DNA of 32,121 bases from Gemmatimonadota bacterium (GTDB lineage Bacteria; Gemmatimonadota; Gemmatimonadetes; Gemmatimonadales; GWC2-71-9), in NCBI GenBank assembly GCA_020346845.1, contig CP070792.1, positions 2,322,704 to 2,354,824 of the forward strand. The letters run 5' to 3'. The position numbers and the translations under genes were made by a program. Below are positions 7,430-15,159 of the stretch, one piece after another. The notes beneath the pieces are model-generated. The model made no database searches. It was given only the letters and a program-made list of their open reading frames with translations, and was not told the DNA's origin. The first letter of the stretch is position 1. Each line of letters opens with the position of its first letter.

Positions 7430-8685
7430 TATCTACCAAAGACCTCCCGGGCCTCCATGAGTGCGTTGACCAGGATGTCAACCTCCTCGGCTGTGTTGTA
7501 GAACGCAAACGAGGCACGCGCAGTAGCCGGAACTCCAAAAAAGTCCATCACAGGCTGCGTGCAGTGATGTCCGGTGCGAATTGCGACGCCTTCCTGGTCT
7601 ACGATGGTGCCAATGTCGTGTGCGTGAATTCCGTCCAAGGTGAACGACACCACGCTGGCTCTCGACGTGGCCGAGCCTATGATTCTAATACCCGGTACGG
7701 TTTCAAGTCGCTCGAGAGCGTATCGCAGCAGCAACTCCTCACGCTCGTGAACGAAGTCCCAGCCCAGCTGTTGCAGATAGTCTATCGCAACCCCCATTCC
7801 GATCGCGCCTGCTATGTGTGGCGTGCCGGCCTCGAACTTCGCCGGGGGCGGAGCGTAGATGGTTTTCTCAAATGTGACTGACCGGATCATCTCGCCGCCG
7901 CCCTGGTAGGGCGGCATCGCCTCGAGTAGCTCTAGACGACCGTACAACACTCCAATACCAGTTGGTCCGTACATCTTGTGACCGGAGATCGTGTAGAAGT
8001 CGCAGCCGATGTCCTGCACATCTATTGGCATGTGTGGCGCTGCTTGCGCACCGTCGATCAGCACCACGGCCGACTTCTTCTTCGCGAGCCCCACCAGGTA
8101 CTTCACATCGTTGATCGTACCCAAGGAGTTTGACACATGGACCAGCGCCACCGCCTTTGTACGGGGTCCCAGAAGTTTCTCATACTCTGATACGATCAAG
8201 CTCCCCGAGTCATCGATAGGCGCGACGCATAACTTGGCACCCACCGACTCGCACAGCATCTGCCACGGTACGATGTTCGAATGGTGCTCCATGCCGGAGA
8301 TGACGACCTCGTCACCGGGTTCGAGCAGGAGTCTCCCATAGCTGCTGGCCACCAGGTTGATAGCCTCGGTTGTACCTCTGACAAAGATCACCTCGGAAGG
8401 GCTGCCGGCATTCAGGAAGCGTTGCGCCTTAACTCTAGCGGCCTCGTACGCAGCAGTGGCCTGCTCGCTGAGGTAGTAGACCCCTCGATGGATGTTGGAA
8501 TTCTCAACCCCATAGTATCGCGATAGGGCTTCGATCACCTGCTTTGGCTTCTGGCTCGTTGCGGCGTTGTCGAGATACGCGAGGGGCTTGCCTCGCACCT
8601 TCTGGTGGAGGATGGGAAAGTCTTGCCTTATCCGTCCAATGGTGCTCTTTCCGATGGTACTGTTCCGCTCAGTCATCGGCAGCAT
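7429..8685 (-). CDS. sufS: SufS cysteine desulfurase (group II)
   Basis: SufS is a pyridoxal-phosphate enzyme that converts cysteine to alanine and delivers sulfur as a persulfide to SufU. The 418-residue length is typical. The cofactor lysine is K237 in TISGHKMYGPTG, and the histidine of GMEHHSN stacks on the cofactor. The persulfide-forming cysteine is C375 in RTGHHCTQP, in the short active-site loop of group II enzymes. It lies between sufD (5-base gap) and sufU (1-base overlap). The ATG at 8685 has only a weak purine stretch upstream; ATG 8676 is an alternative. Confidence 0.97.
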   Translation of the reverse strand: MLPMTERNSTIGKSTIGRIRQDFPILHQKVRGKPLAYLDNAATSQKPKQVIEALSRYYGVENSNIHRGVYYLSEQATAAYEAARVKAQRFLNAGSPSEVIFVRGTTEAINLVASSYGRLLLEPGDEVVISGMEHHSNIVPWQMLCESVGAKLCVAPIDDSGSLIVSEYEKLLGPRTKAVALVHVSNSLGTINDVKYLVGLAKKKSAVVLIDGAQAAPHMPIDVQDIGCDFYTISGHKMYGPTGIGVLYGRLELLEAMPPYQGGGEMIRSVTFEKTIYAPPPAKFEAGTPHIAGAIGMGVAIDYLQQLGWDFVHEREELLLRYALERLETVPGIRIIGSATSRASVVSFTLDGIHAHDIGTIVDQEGVAIRTGHHCTQPVMDFFGVPATARASFAFYNTAEEVDILVNALMEAREVFGR

Positions 8686-8690
8686 CTTCT

Positions 8691-10037
8691 CTATTTGCCC
8701 GCCCGTCTTCGTTCCGCACCCTCATCCAGCCTTACATGGACCAGCTGATCCAGTTGATCCCTGAGTTCTGCAATCTCAATTCTGTTGAGGATCTCGACTC
8801 CAAAACCATACGTGAGCAGGTTCCTGGCAGCCTCCGCTTCGATGCCCCGTGTTTGCAGGTAGAACAACGCCTTCTCGTCTATTGGGCCTAGCGTGGCACC
8901 ATGTGTGCACTTCACGTCGTCGGCATAAATCTCCAACTGAGGCTGACTATCTGCGCGGGCCCCTTTCGACAACAGCAAGTTGTTGTTTGTCTGCTTCGAG
9001 TCTGTCTGCTGAGCACCAGGATGCACCACGATCCGGCCGGTGAACACACCGCGCGAATCGTCATCGTAGATCCCGTTGAAGAACTCCCAGCTATTGCAGT
9101 GTGGGCGAGCGTGTTCGATGGTGGTGTGGTGGTCTACATGCTGCCGGCCCTGTATCTGGGTCAGGCCGTAGAGGCTACACTCAGCGCCTTGACCTGCCAG
9201 AACCGCGTTGATGTCGTGACGCGACAAGGCGCTCCCGAGCTCAATCGTGGTCAGTGCGAAGCTACTATCCCGTCTCTGGTGCGATTGGGTGGTCGCAGTG
9301 TGACTCGCTTCGCCACCTTCTCGCTGCACGCGATACAGGTGCAGCCGCGCGTTTTCCTGCACCACCGCCTCCGTCACGGCGTTGGTCCAATAAGTCCCGT
9401 CAACGAGACCTATATGACTCTCTACCACGGAAGCGGCGGCATTGCGGTCGACCACAATGAGATTGCGTGGATGGGCTACAACAGGCCGACCGGCACTTGC
9501 GGTCAGAAAGAGAAGCTGAATCGGCTCGCCTATTATCGTGTTCTGCGGGACGTAGACGAAAGCCCCATCAGACATGAATGCAGTACTGAGCGCGGTAAAG
9601 GGACTATCGGACGTTTTGGCATACTTTGCCAGATGTCGCTCCACTCTCTTCGAGCCACTGTTTGCGACGTCGCGCAGACTACCCGCCAGCACGCCCTGCG
9701 GTATTCCTCCAATCGAGGAAAGCTCCTTCGAGTAGCGCCCATTCAGGAAGACCAGACATTGGTCAGCGCCGGCCCCGAGTACGTGCTGCTTCACCTCTCC
9801 CAGCGAGAGTGTAGGTCGCTCACCATTCGCCAATGCAAACTTCGTGTCTTTGAGTCGTGCCACATTAGTGAAACGCCATCTCTCGTCACGAGTGGTGGGA
9901 AAGCCCGTGGCACTGAACTGGCTTATCGCCGCACGCCGCAGGTCCTCAAACCATTGCGGAACTCCTGAGCCACCGTTACGAGAAAAAGCCTCGTAATCGG
10001 CCACGTATTCGTCTCTGATCTCCGGCTCTTTCGTCAT
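8691..10037 (-). CDS. sufD: SufD, Fe-S cluster scaffold complex subunit
   Basis: SufD pairs with SufB on the SufC ATPase dimer to build [Fe-S] clusters. The 448-residue protein carries the SUF beta-helix domain. Typical segments are FVYVPQNTIIGEPIQLLF (about 160), YADDVKCTHGATLGPIDEKALFYLQTRGI (about 375) and a C-terminal helical part. The KCTHGAT histidine region is conserved in SufB/SufD proteins. I chose ATG 10037 over the preceding GTG 10040 because an AGGG sits 7 bases before the ATG. It follows sufC by about 10 bases and precedes sufS by 5. Confidence 0.95.
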   Translation of the reverse strand: MTKEPEIRDEYVADYEAFSRNGGSGVPQWFEDLRRAAISQFSATGFPTTRDERWRFTNVARLKDTKFALANGERPTLSLGEVKQHVLGAGADQCLVFLNGRYSKELSSIGGIPQGVLAGSLRDVANSGSKRVERHLAKYAKTSDSPFTALSTAFMSDGAFVYVPQNTIIGEPIQLLFLTASAGRPVVAHPRNLIVVDRNAAASVVESHIGLVDGTYWTNAVTEAVVQENARLHLYRVQREGGEASHTATTQSHQRRDSSFALTTIELGSALSRHDINAVLAGQGAECSLYGLTQIQGRQHVDHHTTIEHARPHCNSWEFFNGIYDDDSRGVFTGRIVVHPGAQQTDSKQTNNNLLLSKGARADSQPQLEIYADDVKCTHGATLGPIDEKALFYLQTRGIEAEAARNLLTYGFGVEILNRIEIAELRDQLDQLVHVRLDEGAERRRAGK

Positions 10038-10047
10038 CACTCGGCCC

Positions 10048-10800
10048 TTAGACTCCAGCTGGTTCCTTTATCCAGTCGTACCCTTTGGACTCTAGCTCGA
10101 GCGCCAACTCCTTGCCACCCGACTTTGCTATGCGTCCGCGAGCTAGCACGTGCACGAAATCGGGGACGATGAAGTTGAGCAGCCGTTGATAATGAGTCAC
10201 AACCAAACTTGCGTTGTCTGGGCTGCGCAGTTTGTTCACCGCGTCGGCGACAGCTTTGAGTGCGTCGATGTCTAGGCCCGAGTCGGTCTCGTCCAAGACG
10301 GCCAGCTTGGGCTCTAGCACGGCCATCTGTAGAATTTCGTTGCGCTTCTTCTCTCCACCTGAGAAGCCATGGTTCACCGGACGTTCCATTAGACTATCAG
10401 TCCAACCGATCACATCGAGCTTTTCCTCCAGCATCTCCATGAAATCAATCGGATCGAGCTCTTCGAGATCCTGGCACTTGCGCTTGGCATTAATGGCTGC
10501 CCGCAAGAAATAGGCGTTAGTGATACCGTGGATCTCAACCGGGTACTGAAACGCCAGGAATACACCGGCGCAGGCGCGTTCTTCCGGCTCCAGACCGAGT
10601 AGGTCACGGCCCTCGTAGGTAACACTACCCTCCGTTACCTCGTAGGCCGGATGGCCGGCCAGCACTTGAGCCAAGGTGCTCTTTCCAGAGCCATTAGGAC
10701 CCATGATCGCGTGCACCTCTCCGGCATTTATCGTGAGGTCGATCCCTTTGAGGATCGCTACCCCATCCACAGCTGCGTGCAGGTTCTTTATCTCCAGCAT
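10048..10800 (-). CDS. sufC: SufC, Fe-S assembly ATPase
   Basis: SufC is the ABC-type ATPase that drives conformational change in the SufBCD scaffold. From the ATG at 10800 the protein has 250 residues, the usual SufC size, and begins MLEIKNLHAAVDG. Walker A is GPNGSGKST, the signature is FSGGEKKRNEILQM, and Walker B is LAVLDETDSGLDIDAL; the DETDSGLDID form is specific to SufC. The frame is open further upstream, but AAGGA 7 bases before 10800 and family alignment fix this start. It follows sufB by 55 bases. Confidence 0.97.
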   Translation of the reverse strand: MLEIKNLHAAVDGVAILKGIDLTINAGEVHAIMGPNGSGKSTLAQVLAGHPAYEVTEGSVTYEGRDLLGLEPEERACAGVFLAFQYPVEIHGITNAYFLRAAINAKRKCQDLEELDPIDFMEMLEEKLDVIGWTDSLMERPVNHGFSGGEKKRNEILQMAVLEPKLAVLDETDSGLDIDALKAVADAVNKLRSPDNASLVVTHYQRLLNFIVPDFVHVLARGRIAKSGGKELALELESKGYDWIKEPAGV

Positions 10801-10855
10801 TTCGTTGTCCTTGATTCTCGATTTCTCTGACCACCCTGAGACGAAACGTGCTTGG

Positions 10856-12292
10856 CTAGCCGACGCTGCCCTCGAGACTGATACCCAATAGGTTCTGCGC
10901 CTCCACGGCAAATTCCATTGGCAGTTCCCGAAACACCTCTTTGCAAAATCCGTTGACGATCATGGATACAGCGTCTTCTGCAGACAGCCCTCTCTGCTGG
11001 CAGTAGAAGATCTGGTCCTCGCCAATCTTTGAAGTGGTTGCCTCATGTTCCATGATCGCCGAGCTATTGCGAACATCTATGTACGGGAACGTGTGCGCAC
11101 CACATTTGTCCCCAATCAACATCGAATCACACTGGGAGAAGTTTCTTGCCCCCTCCGCTCTCTTCATGATCTTGACCTGACCACGGTAGGTATTCTGGCT
11201 CTTTCCCGCCGAGATGCCCTTGGAGACGATCGTGCTTCTGGTATTCTTGCCAATGTGAATCATCTTCGTGCCGGTATCTGCCTGCTGGTGATTGTTTGTC
11301 ACCGCGACCGAATAGAACTCACCAACCGTATTGTCACCGGTAAGCAGACAGCTGGGGTACTTCCAAGTGATCGCCGAGCCGGTCTCTACCTGGGTCCACG
11401 ATATCTTGGCATTGTTGCCGCGGCAATCGCCCCGTTTGGTCACGAAATTGTAGATCCCACCCTTGCCATTCTCGTCGCCTGGATACCAATTCTGTACGGT
11501 GGAGTACTTGATCTCGGCGTCTTTCATGGCAACGAGCTCAACCACTGCAGCGTGCAGCTGGTTCTCGTCCCTCATCGGTGCCGAACAGCCTTCTAGATAG
11601 CTCACGTATGCGCCCTCGTCAGCCACGATGAGAGTCCGCTCGAACTGACCGGTTGCAGCCGCATTGATTCGGAAGTACGTCGATAGTTCCATGGGACAGC
11701 GTACACCCTTGGGCACATACACAAACGATCCGTCTGTAAATACCGCCGAGTTGAGAGCTGCGAAGAAGTTGTCAGTGGCGGGCACGACCGATCCAAGGTA
11801 CTCGCGCACCAAATCCGGATGCTGCTTGACCGCCTCCGAGAAAGGCAGAAAGATCACGCCATGCTCGGCCAGTTTTTCCTTGAACGTGGTCGCCACCGAA
11901 ACACTATCGAATACCGCGTCGACAGCTACGCCTGCCAGCCGCTTCTGCTCCTCCAAAGGGATCCCGAGTTTGTTGAAGGTCTCAAGAACCTTGGGGTCGA
12001 CCTCGTCCAAGCTCTCCAGCTTCTTTTCCTTCTTCGGCGCCGCGTAATATGAAATGGCCTGGTAGTCGACCGGCTCGTATTCCACGTTTGCCCAACTCGG
12101 TTCCGTCAGTTTGAGCCAGTTGCGGAAAGCCTTGAGTCGCCACTCCAGCAGCCACTCAGGCTCTTCCTTCTTCTGGGAGATCAGTCGAATGATATCTTCG
12201 TTCAGCCCGGCCGGTACGCGGTCTGATTCGACCTCGGTGGTCCAACCGTACTTGTAGGGCTGACTGACGTGGTGCTCAACGCTGCTCGTCAT
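10856..12292 (-). CDS. sufB: SufB, Fe-S cluster scaffold protein
   Basis: SufB is the main scaffold on which clusters are built in the SufBC2D complex. The 478-residue length is standard. Recognisable segments are [16 protein letters not shown] near residue 46, the beta-helix core with [21 protein letters not shown] near residue 190, and [22 protein letters not shown]. The conserved [19 protein letters not shown] near residue 395 includes the cysteine implicated in cluster assembly. The start ATG overlaps the sufR stop as ATGA, so SufB synthesis is coupled to its regulator. Confidence 0.97.
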   Translation of the reverse strand: MTSSVEHHVSQPYKYGWTTEVESDRVPAGLNEDIIRLISQKKEEPEWLLEWRLKAFRNWLKLTEPSWANVEYEPVDYQAISYYAAPKKEKKLESLDEVDPKVLETFNKLGIPLEEQKRLAGVAVDAVFDSVSVATTFKEKLAEHGVIFLPFSEAVKQHPDLVREYLGSVVPATDNFFAALNSAVFTDGSFVYVPKGVRCPMELSTYFRINAAATGQFERTLIVADEGAYVSYLEGCSAPMRDENQLHAAVVELVAMKDAEIKYSTVQNWYPGDENGKGGIYNFVTKRGDCRGNNAKISWTQVETGSAITWKYPSCLLTGDNTVGEFYSVAVTNNHQQADTGTKMIHIGKNTRSTIVSKGISAGKSQNTYRGQVKIMKRAEGARNFSQCDSMLIGDKCGAHTFPYIDVRNSSAIMEHEATTSKIGEDQIFYCQQRGLSAEDAVSMIVNGFCKEVFRELPMEFAVEAQNLLGISLEGSVG

Positions 12293-12987
12293 CGCTTCTC
12301 CTGCTTTGCATCGCTAGATGCACCGTCCTGTGGACCAGACAGAGAGACCACCGGACTGATTGAGTACTGACACGAGTTACATCCCTCAGGGATATAGGAG
12401 TCACGTTTGATCTCGCTCTCCAGAATCTCCCGGAGGAAATCGGCTTCTGCCGCACAGATCTCGGGGAACTGCTCCGCCGCATCACGCACCGCACAGTTGT
12501 GCTGAGCCAGCCGGACTTCTCCGGACTCGTCCGACCAAGCAGCCATGAATCCCTGTTGCGACAGCAGTTTCACGACGGCCTCGACTTTTTCCTCGAGCGT
12601 AGCGTCGACGAGCTCTGTGCGCAGCTGCTCGGAGTAATTCCTGAACCGCTCGGCAAACATCTCGCGCACCTTCTCGCGCCCGCTGTTCTGTGCGATGAAC
12701 GTCAAGGCATGTCTGAGAGCCTCGCTGTACTGCTTGGGAAACAGGGCCTCGCCGTTCTCACTCAGGCGATACGTGTAGGTGGGCGCGCCTGTCCCCCTTT
12801 GTTCGCGGCCGTATACAACAAGACCCTCAGCCTCGAGTTCCTTCAGGTGCCGCCGGATGGCGTTGGCAGATATGCCAAATACGTCGGCGAGTTCCTTTGC
12901 TGTGGCTGGCTGAGCCTTTTTCAGCTTGAGCAGAATGTCGCCACGAGGCCCCTTATGGCCCGCGAGACCAGGCGTAATCGGATTCAT
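12289..12987 (-). CDS. sufR: SufR-type Fe-S sensing transcriptional repressor
   Basis: The 232-residue regulator has an N-terminal winged helix-turn-helix (about residues 14-75; [28 protein letters not shown]). Its C-terminal domain carries four cysteines, C165, C178, C203 and C206 (C-x12-C-x24-C-x2-C), suited to binding an Fe-S cluster. This is the pattern of SufR proteins, which repress suf genes when their cluster is intact. It is the first gene of the suf operon, so autoregulation is likely. The start is supported by a -35/-10 pair ending 9 bases before the ATG and no Shine-Dalgarno, suggesting a leaderless or very short leader. Confidence 0.92.
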   Translation of the reverse strand: MNPITPGLAGHKGPRGDILLKLKKAQPATAKELADVFGISANAIRRHLKELEAEGLVVYGREQRGTGAPTYTYRLSENGEALFPKQYSEALRHALTFIAQNSGREKVREMFAERFRNYSEQLRTELVDATLEEKVEAVVKLLSQQGFMAAWSDESGEVRLAQHNCAVRDAAEQFPEICAAEADFLREILESEIKRDSYIPEGCNSCQYSISPVVSLSGPQDGASSDAKQEKR

Positions 12988-12996
12988 GGGGCTTGA

Positions 12997-13025
12997 ATCC
13001 TAACCACCGGTGCATCATTGCGCAA
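12997..13025 (-). promoter_or_regulatory. Candidate sufR/suf operon promoter
   Basis: On the minus strand TTGCGC (13025-13020) and TAGGAT (13002-12997) are separated by 17 bases, and the -10 ends 9 bases before the sufR ATG. The -35 lies inside the small palindrome TTGCGCAA. Just upstream at 13032-13045 is CAAC-N6-GTTT, one base off CAAC-N6-GTTG, the motif I recall for cyanobacterial SufR. The operator assignment is tentative. Confidence 0.45.
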
Positions 13026-13045
13026 CTAATTCAACGTTTTTGTTT

Positions 13046-13210
13046 GCTAACCCTAAGGCGGAGCACCTCAAACCATTTATTCGCAACGACTTGGCCGATA
13101 TGGAGGACTCCGCCCAAGAAGGGAGTGACTTCTGTCCCTCACGTGTGCCAAGTCGGTCGGGGCACGTCTGAGCTGGAACGGTGGCGTTCGGCGGGACCTC
13201 ACCGCAGACC
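13046..13210. other. Intergenic stretch between suf promoter and MocA-like gene
   Basis: No convincing gene is visible. The only structure I see is an imperfect hairpin around 13140-13172 (ACGTG-T-GCC pairing with GGCACGT across an 11-base loop), without a T-run. It could mark the 3' end of the MocA-like transcript coming from the right. Confidence 0.3.
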
Positions 13211-13816
13211 TCAGGAACTACTCCTAAAGCGATCCTCCCTGCGTAACAGATCCTGGTAGGCATCCGGTGTATTGAGGTGATCCACAACTGCAGGGTCGTC
13301 AACAGAGATCTGCAGCACTCTCTCAGGATTAGCCCGAACCACACCTCTGGCACCTTCGGAATCCGGCACAGCAAGCAGCTCGTCAAACACCGCACGCCCA
13401 AAGATCACGGGGTGGCCTCGGCGCCGACGGTATTGCGGCACTACAATGGAGCTACTTCCAAGTTTGAATCCGTCGATCAGAGCGCGAGCGGTCTCGACGG
13501 CAACGTGGGGGAAATCCACAGGCCAGACCAGCAGTCCGTCGACCGGGTGATTCCACACCTCTTGCACGGCCGCTCTGATGGACCCGATTGGCCCCGCATC
13601 CATATCGAGGTTATGAGACACCTTCACGTGTCGCAAATCATGAGCGCATAAGATGTTATCGGCAGCTGGACCGATCACCACCAACCGATGTACTCCGAGC
13701 GCCTCCGTCGCATCCAGGATCGTCTGCAGGAAAGTGCGGTTGTGGAACCTGAGCAGGGCCTTGGGAAAGCCCATCCGCGACGACGTACCGGCTGCCAGGA
13801 TTGTGGCCGTAATCAT
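13211..13816 (-). CDS. MobA/MocA-like molybdenum-cofactor-type nucleotidyltransferase
   Basis: This is a 201-residue single-domain NTP transferase. The N-terminal nucleotide-binding loop reads LAAGTSSRMGFPKALL (residues 7-22). A metal-binding aspartate is in VWPVDFPHV (about residue 103). RRRGHPVIFGR (about 150) is the GHPV motif typical of MocA-like CTP:molybdopterin cytidylyltransferases. No other molybdenum-cofactor gene is nearby, so the substrate is not settled; the broader family also includes sugar-phosphate nucleotidyltransferases. There is no Shine-Dalgarno; a TAAGAT hexamer ends 6 bases before the ATG. It diverges from the deformylase gene with overlapping promoter elements. Confidence 0.82.
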   Translation of the reverse strand: MITATILAAGTSSRMGFPKALLRFHNRTFLQTILDATEALGVHRLVVIGPAADNILCAHDLRHVKVSHNLDMDAGPIGSIRAAVQEVWNHPVDGLLVWPVDFPHVAVETARALIDGFKLGSSSIVVPQYRRRRGHPVIFGRAVFDELLAVPDSEGARGVVRANPERVLQISVDDPAVVDHLNTPDAYQDLLRREDRFRSSS

Positions 13817-13822
13817 CTGAAA

Positions 13823-13832
13823 ATCTTACATT
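13823..13832. promoter_or_regulatory. Overlapping divergent -10 elements (MocA-like gene and deformylase)
   Basis: In a 42-base divergent spacer the minus strand has TAAGAT (13828-13823), 6 bases before the MocA-like ATG. The plus strand has TACATT (13827-13832), about 26 bases before the deformylase ATG. The two hexamers share two bases, so the promoters would compete for polymerase. No good -35 was found for either. Confidence 0.35.
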
Positions 13833-13858
13833 GTGGGCCCCCGTTTAGGGAGACAGAA

Positions 13859-14404
13859 ATGGCTATCCGTCCGATCCGCCTGCTAGGTGATCCTATCCTG
13901 CGCAGTGAGTGTGAGCCGATCACAAAACCGGGGTCTCCGGCTGTCCGACTGGTGGCAGACGACCTGCAAGAGACGTTGCGCGATCTCCAGGCACGGAACG
14001 GGTTTGGTGGCGGACTGGCGGCGCCTCAAATCGGTGCGCCCTTGCGTCTCATATACGTCGAGGTCGATGAACCACTCTTTCTCATCAACCCGCAGGTCCT
14101 GGACATTGGGACCGACGACTTCTTGGTCTGGGATGACTGCTTCTCGATTCCCGACCTGCTGGTGAGAGTCCAGAGAGCACACAACATCCATATTGGATTT
14201 CAAGATCTCAAAGGGCAACGTCAGAATATCGAAGCCGAGGGGGCGATGGCCGCCCTGCTGCAACATGAGATCGATCACCTGGACGGGGTCCTGATCGTGG
14301 ACCGACCGGCCGGCCTCGATGCTTTTTCTCTTCGCCAGGAGTGGAACAAGCAGCACGCCAGGGACGGCCGCTTCGGAGATCCGTTTACGCGTTCAGCACC
14401 CTGA
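13859..14404 (+). CDS. def: Peptide deformylase-like metalloenzyme with variant motif II
   Basis: Peptide deformylase removes the formyl group from the initiator methionine of new proteins using a bound metal. From ATG 13859 the protein has 181 residues. An AGGGAG Shine-Dalgarno 6 bases upstream fixes the start. Motif I is GGGLAAPQIG (about 51-60) and motif III is QHEIDHLDG (H136, E137, H140). Motif II, usually EGCLS, reads DDCFS with the metal-binding cysteine C94 kept but the Glu-Gly pair replaced by Asp-Asp. The catalytic triad of ligands and the glutamate are intact, so activity is likely, but this is a divergent subgroup. No methionyl-tRNA formyltransferase gene is in the window. Confidence 0.88.
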   Translation: MAIRPIRLLGDPILRSECEPITKPGSPAVRLVADDLQETLRDLQARNGFGGGLAAPQIGAPLRLIYVEVDEPLFLINPQVLDIGTDDFLVWDDCFSIPDLLVRVQRAHNIHIGFQDLKGQRQNIEAEGAMAALLQHEIDHLDGVLIVDRPAGLDAFSLRQEWNKQHARDGRFGDPFTRSAP

Positions 14405-14421
14405 GGTCGCTACTTCAGGGT
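14398..14421. terminator. Bidirectional terminator hairpin between deformylase and lumazine-binding-like gene
   Basis: ACCCTGAGGT (14398-14407) pairs with ACTTCAGGGT (14412-14421) across a 4-base CGCT loop, giving a 10-pair stem with one G-T wobble. The hairpin covers both stop codons of the convergent genes. On the plus strand TTGCGCTTTG follows, a weak T-rich tail. Confidence 0.6.
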
Positions 14422-14855
14422 TGCGCTTTGAGTTCCCACAGCACGTTGATGATCACCCAGCGGCCGTCGAACCTGCCAATCTGCAGGTAGTCGATCCAAT
14501 CTCGCGCGACGATCTTCACTACCGCTGCACCACGGTAAACATCAAGAATGGTCACCTCTTTCTGCCTTTCGTCGACGGGCGTCTGCTTTCCGTACCCGCT
14601 TTCGGTGGCAGTCACCAGCTGCCCGGCGGTCATGTGGCTCAATGAGCTGACGCCATCTTGGTCCGTGCGGACGATGCGCTTGGCGAGGTCGGGATGAAGC
14701 GCCCGTTCCATTCTTGCAGCGTCACCAGTGTACCAACCTTCGATATAGTCCAAGGCGGTGGCGCGGATTGCGGCAGAGTCGGCGGCAGATTGGGCACTAC
14801 CGACTGGGGTAATAACAACGAGGGCCAAAGTTATTGCAGCTGCCGTTCTCAACAT
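14415..14855 (-). CDS. Small exported protein of the NTF2/lumazine-binding-like fold
   Basis: The 146-residue precursor starts MLRTAAAITLALVVITPVGSAQS, a clear signal peptide with cleavage expected after about residue 21. The mature part contains DSAAIRATALDYIEGWYTGDAARMERALHPDLAKRIV and ends with GRFDGRWVIINVLWELK. This matches the putative lumazine-binding domain of the SnoaL/NTF2 superfamily, whose members are small cone-shaped barrels; the actual ligand or activity is unknown. A near-perfect GGAGGTG lies 5 bases before the ATG. Its closest neighbours are functionally unrelated, and it is probably transcribed alone. Confidence 0.75.
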   Translation of the reverse strand: MLRTAAAITLALVVITPVGSAQSAADSAAIRATALDYIEGWYTGDAARMERALHPDLAKRIVRTDQDGVSSLSHMTAGQLVTATESGYGKQTPVDERQKEVTILDVYRGAAVVKIVARDWIDYLQIGRFDGRWVIINVLWELKAQP

Positions 14856-15159
14856 GAAACACCTCCGGCTCTGATTCGGGACCTGCTACTAAGGCCTACA
14901 GCGTTGTGGGGTTACAGGTTTCAGATCCGCGTTGTTTGGCACCATGGCCGGCCAGTCACCGCACCCAATCTCCCGAAACAGCCAAAGGCAGAAAGCGTCA
15001 GCGTAACGTCACAATAACGTCACTGACTGCACATCAACACGGCACCGGCAAGCACCAAGTGATTATTTGGCAACACGTTATGCGCGACCACCTGGGCGCT
15101 GGTGCAAGCTGTGGACAAGCGCGTGAGCGGGCTTCACATGGAGTTCTGCCCCACTCTCG
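14856..15159. other. 304-base divergent intergenic region with an 11-base-phased direct repeat
   Basis: No gene is convincing here. It holds two copies of TAACGTCAC (15004-15012 and 15015-15023) with an 11-base period, and a perfect palindrome TGGCCGGCCA (14945-14954). Either could be a regulator site for the divergent genes on each side. No strong promoter for RNase D is visible. Confidence 0.4.

Noticed and set aside
8901-9968. A 355-codon open frame on the plus strand opposite sufD
   Set aside because: It lies wholly antisense to a well-matched sufD, shows no recognisable motif and has no Shine-Dalgarno. Long antisense frames are common opposite G+C-rich genes.
10801-10911. A 37-residue N-terminal extension of SufC
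   Set aside because: It overlaps the end of sufB, has no family similarity, and the Shine-Dalgarno before 10800 fits the normal SufC start.
11045-11596. Plus-strand frame of 183 codons opposite sufB
   Set aside because: It is a shadow of sufB with no motif or start signal of its own.
13688-13858. A 57-residue N-terminal extension of the deformylase
   Set aside because: It runs antisense over the MocA-like gene; AGGGAG before ATG 13859 and family length support the shorter form.
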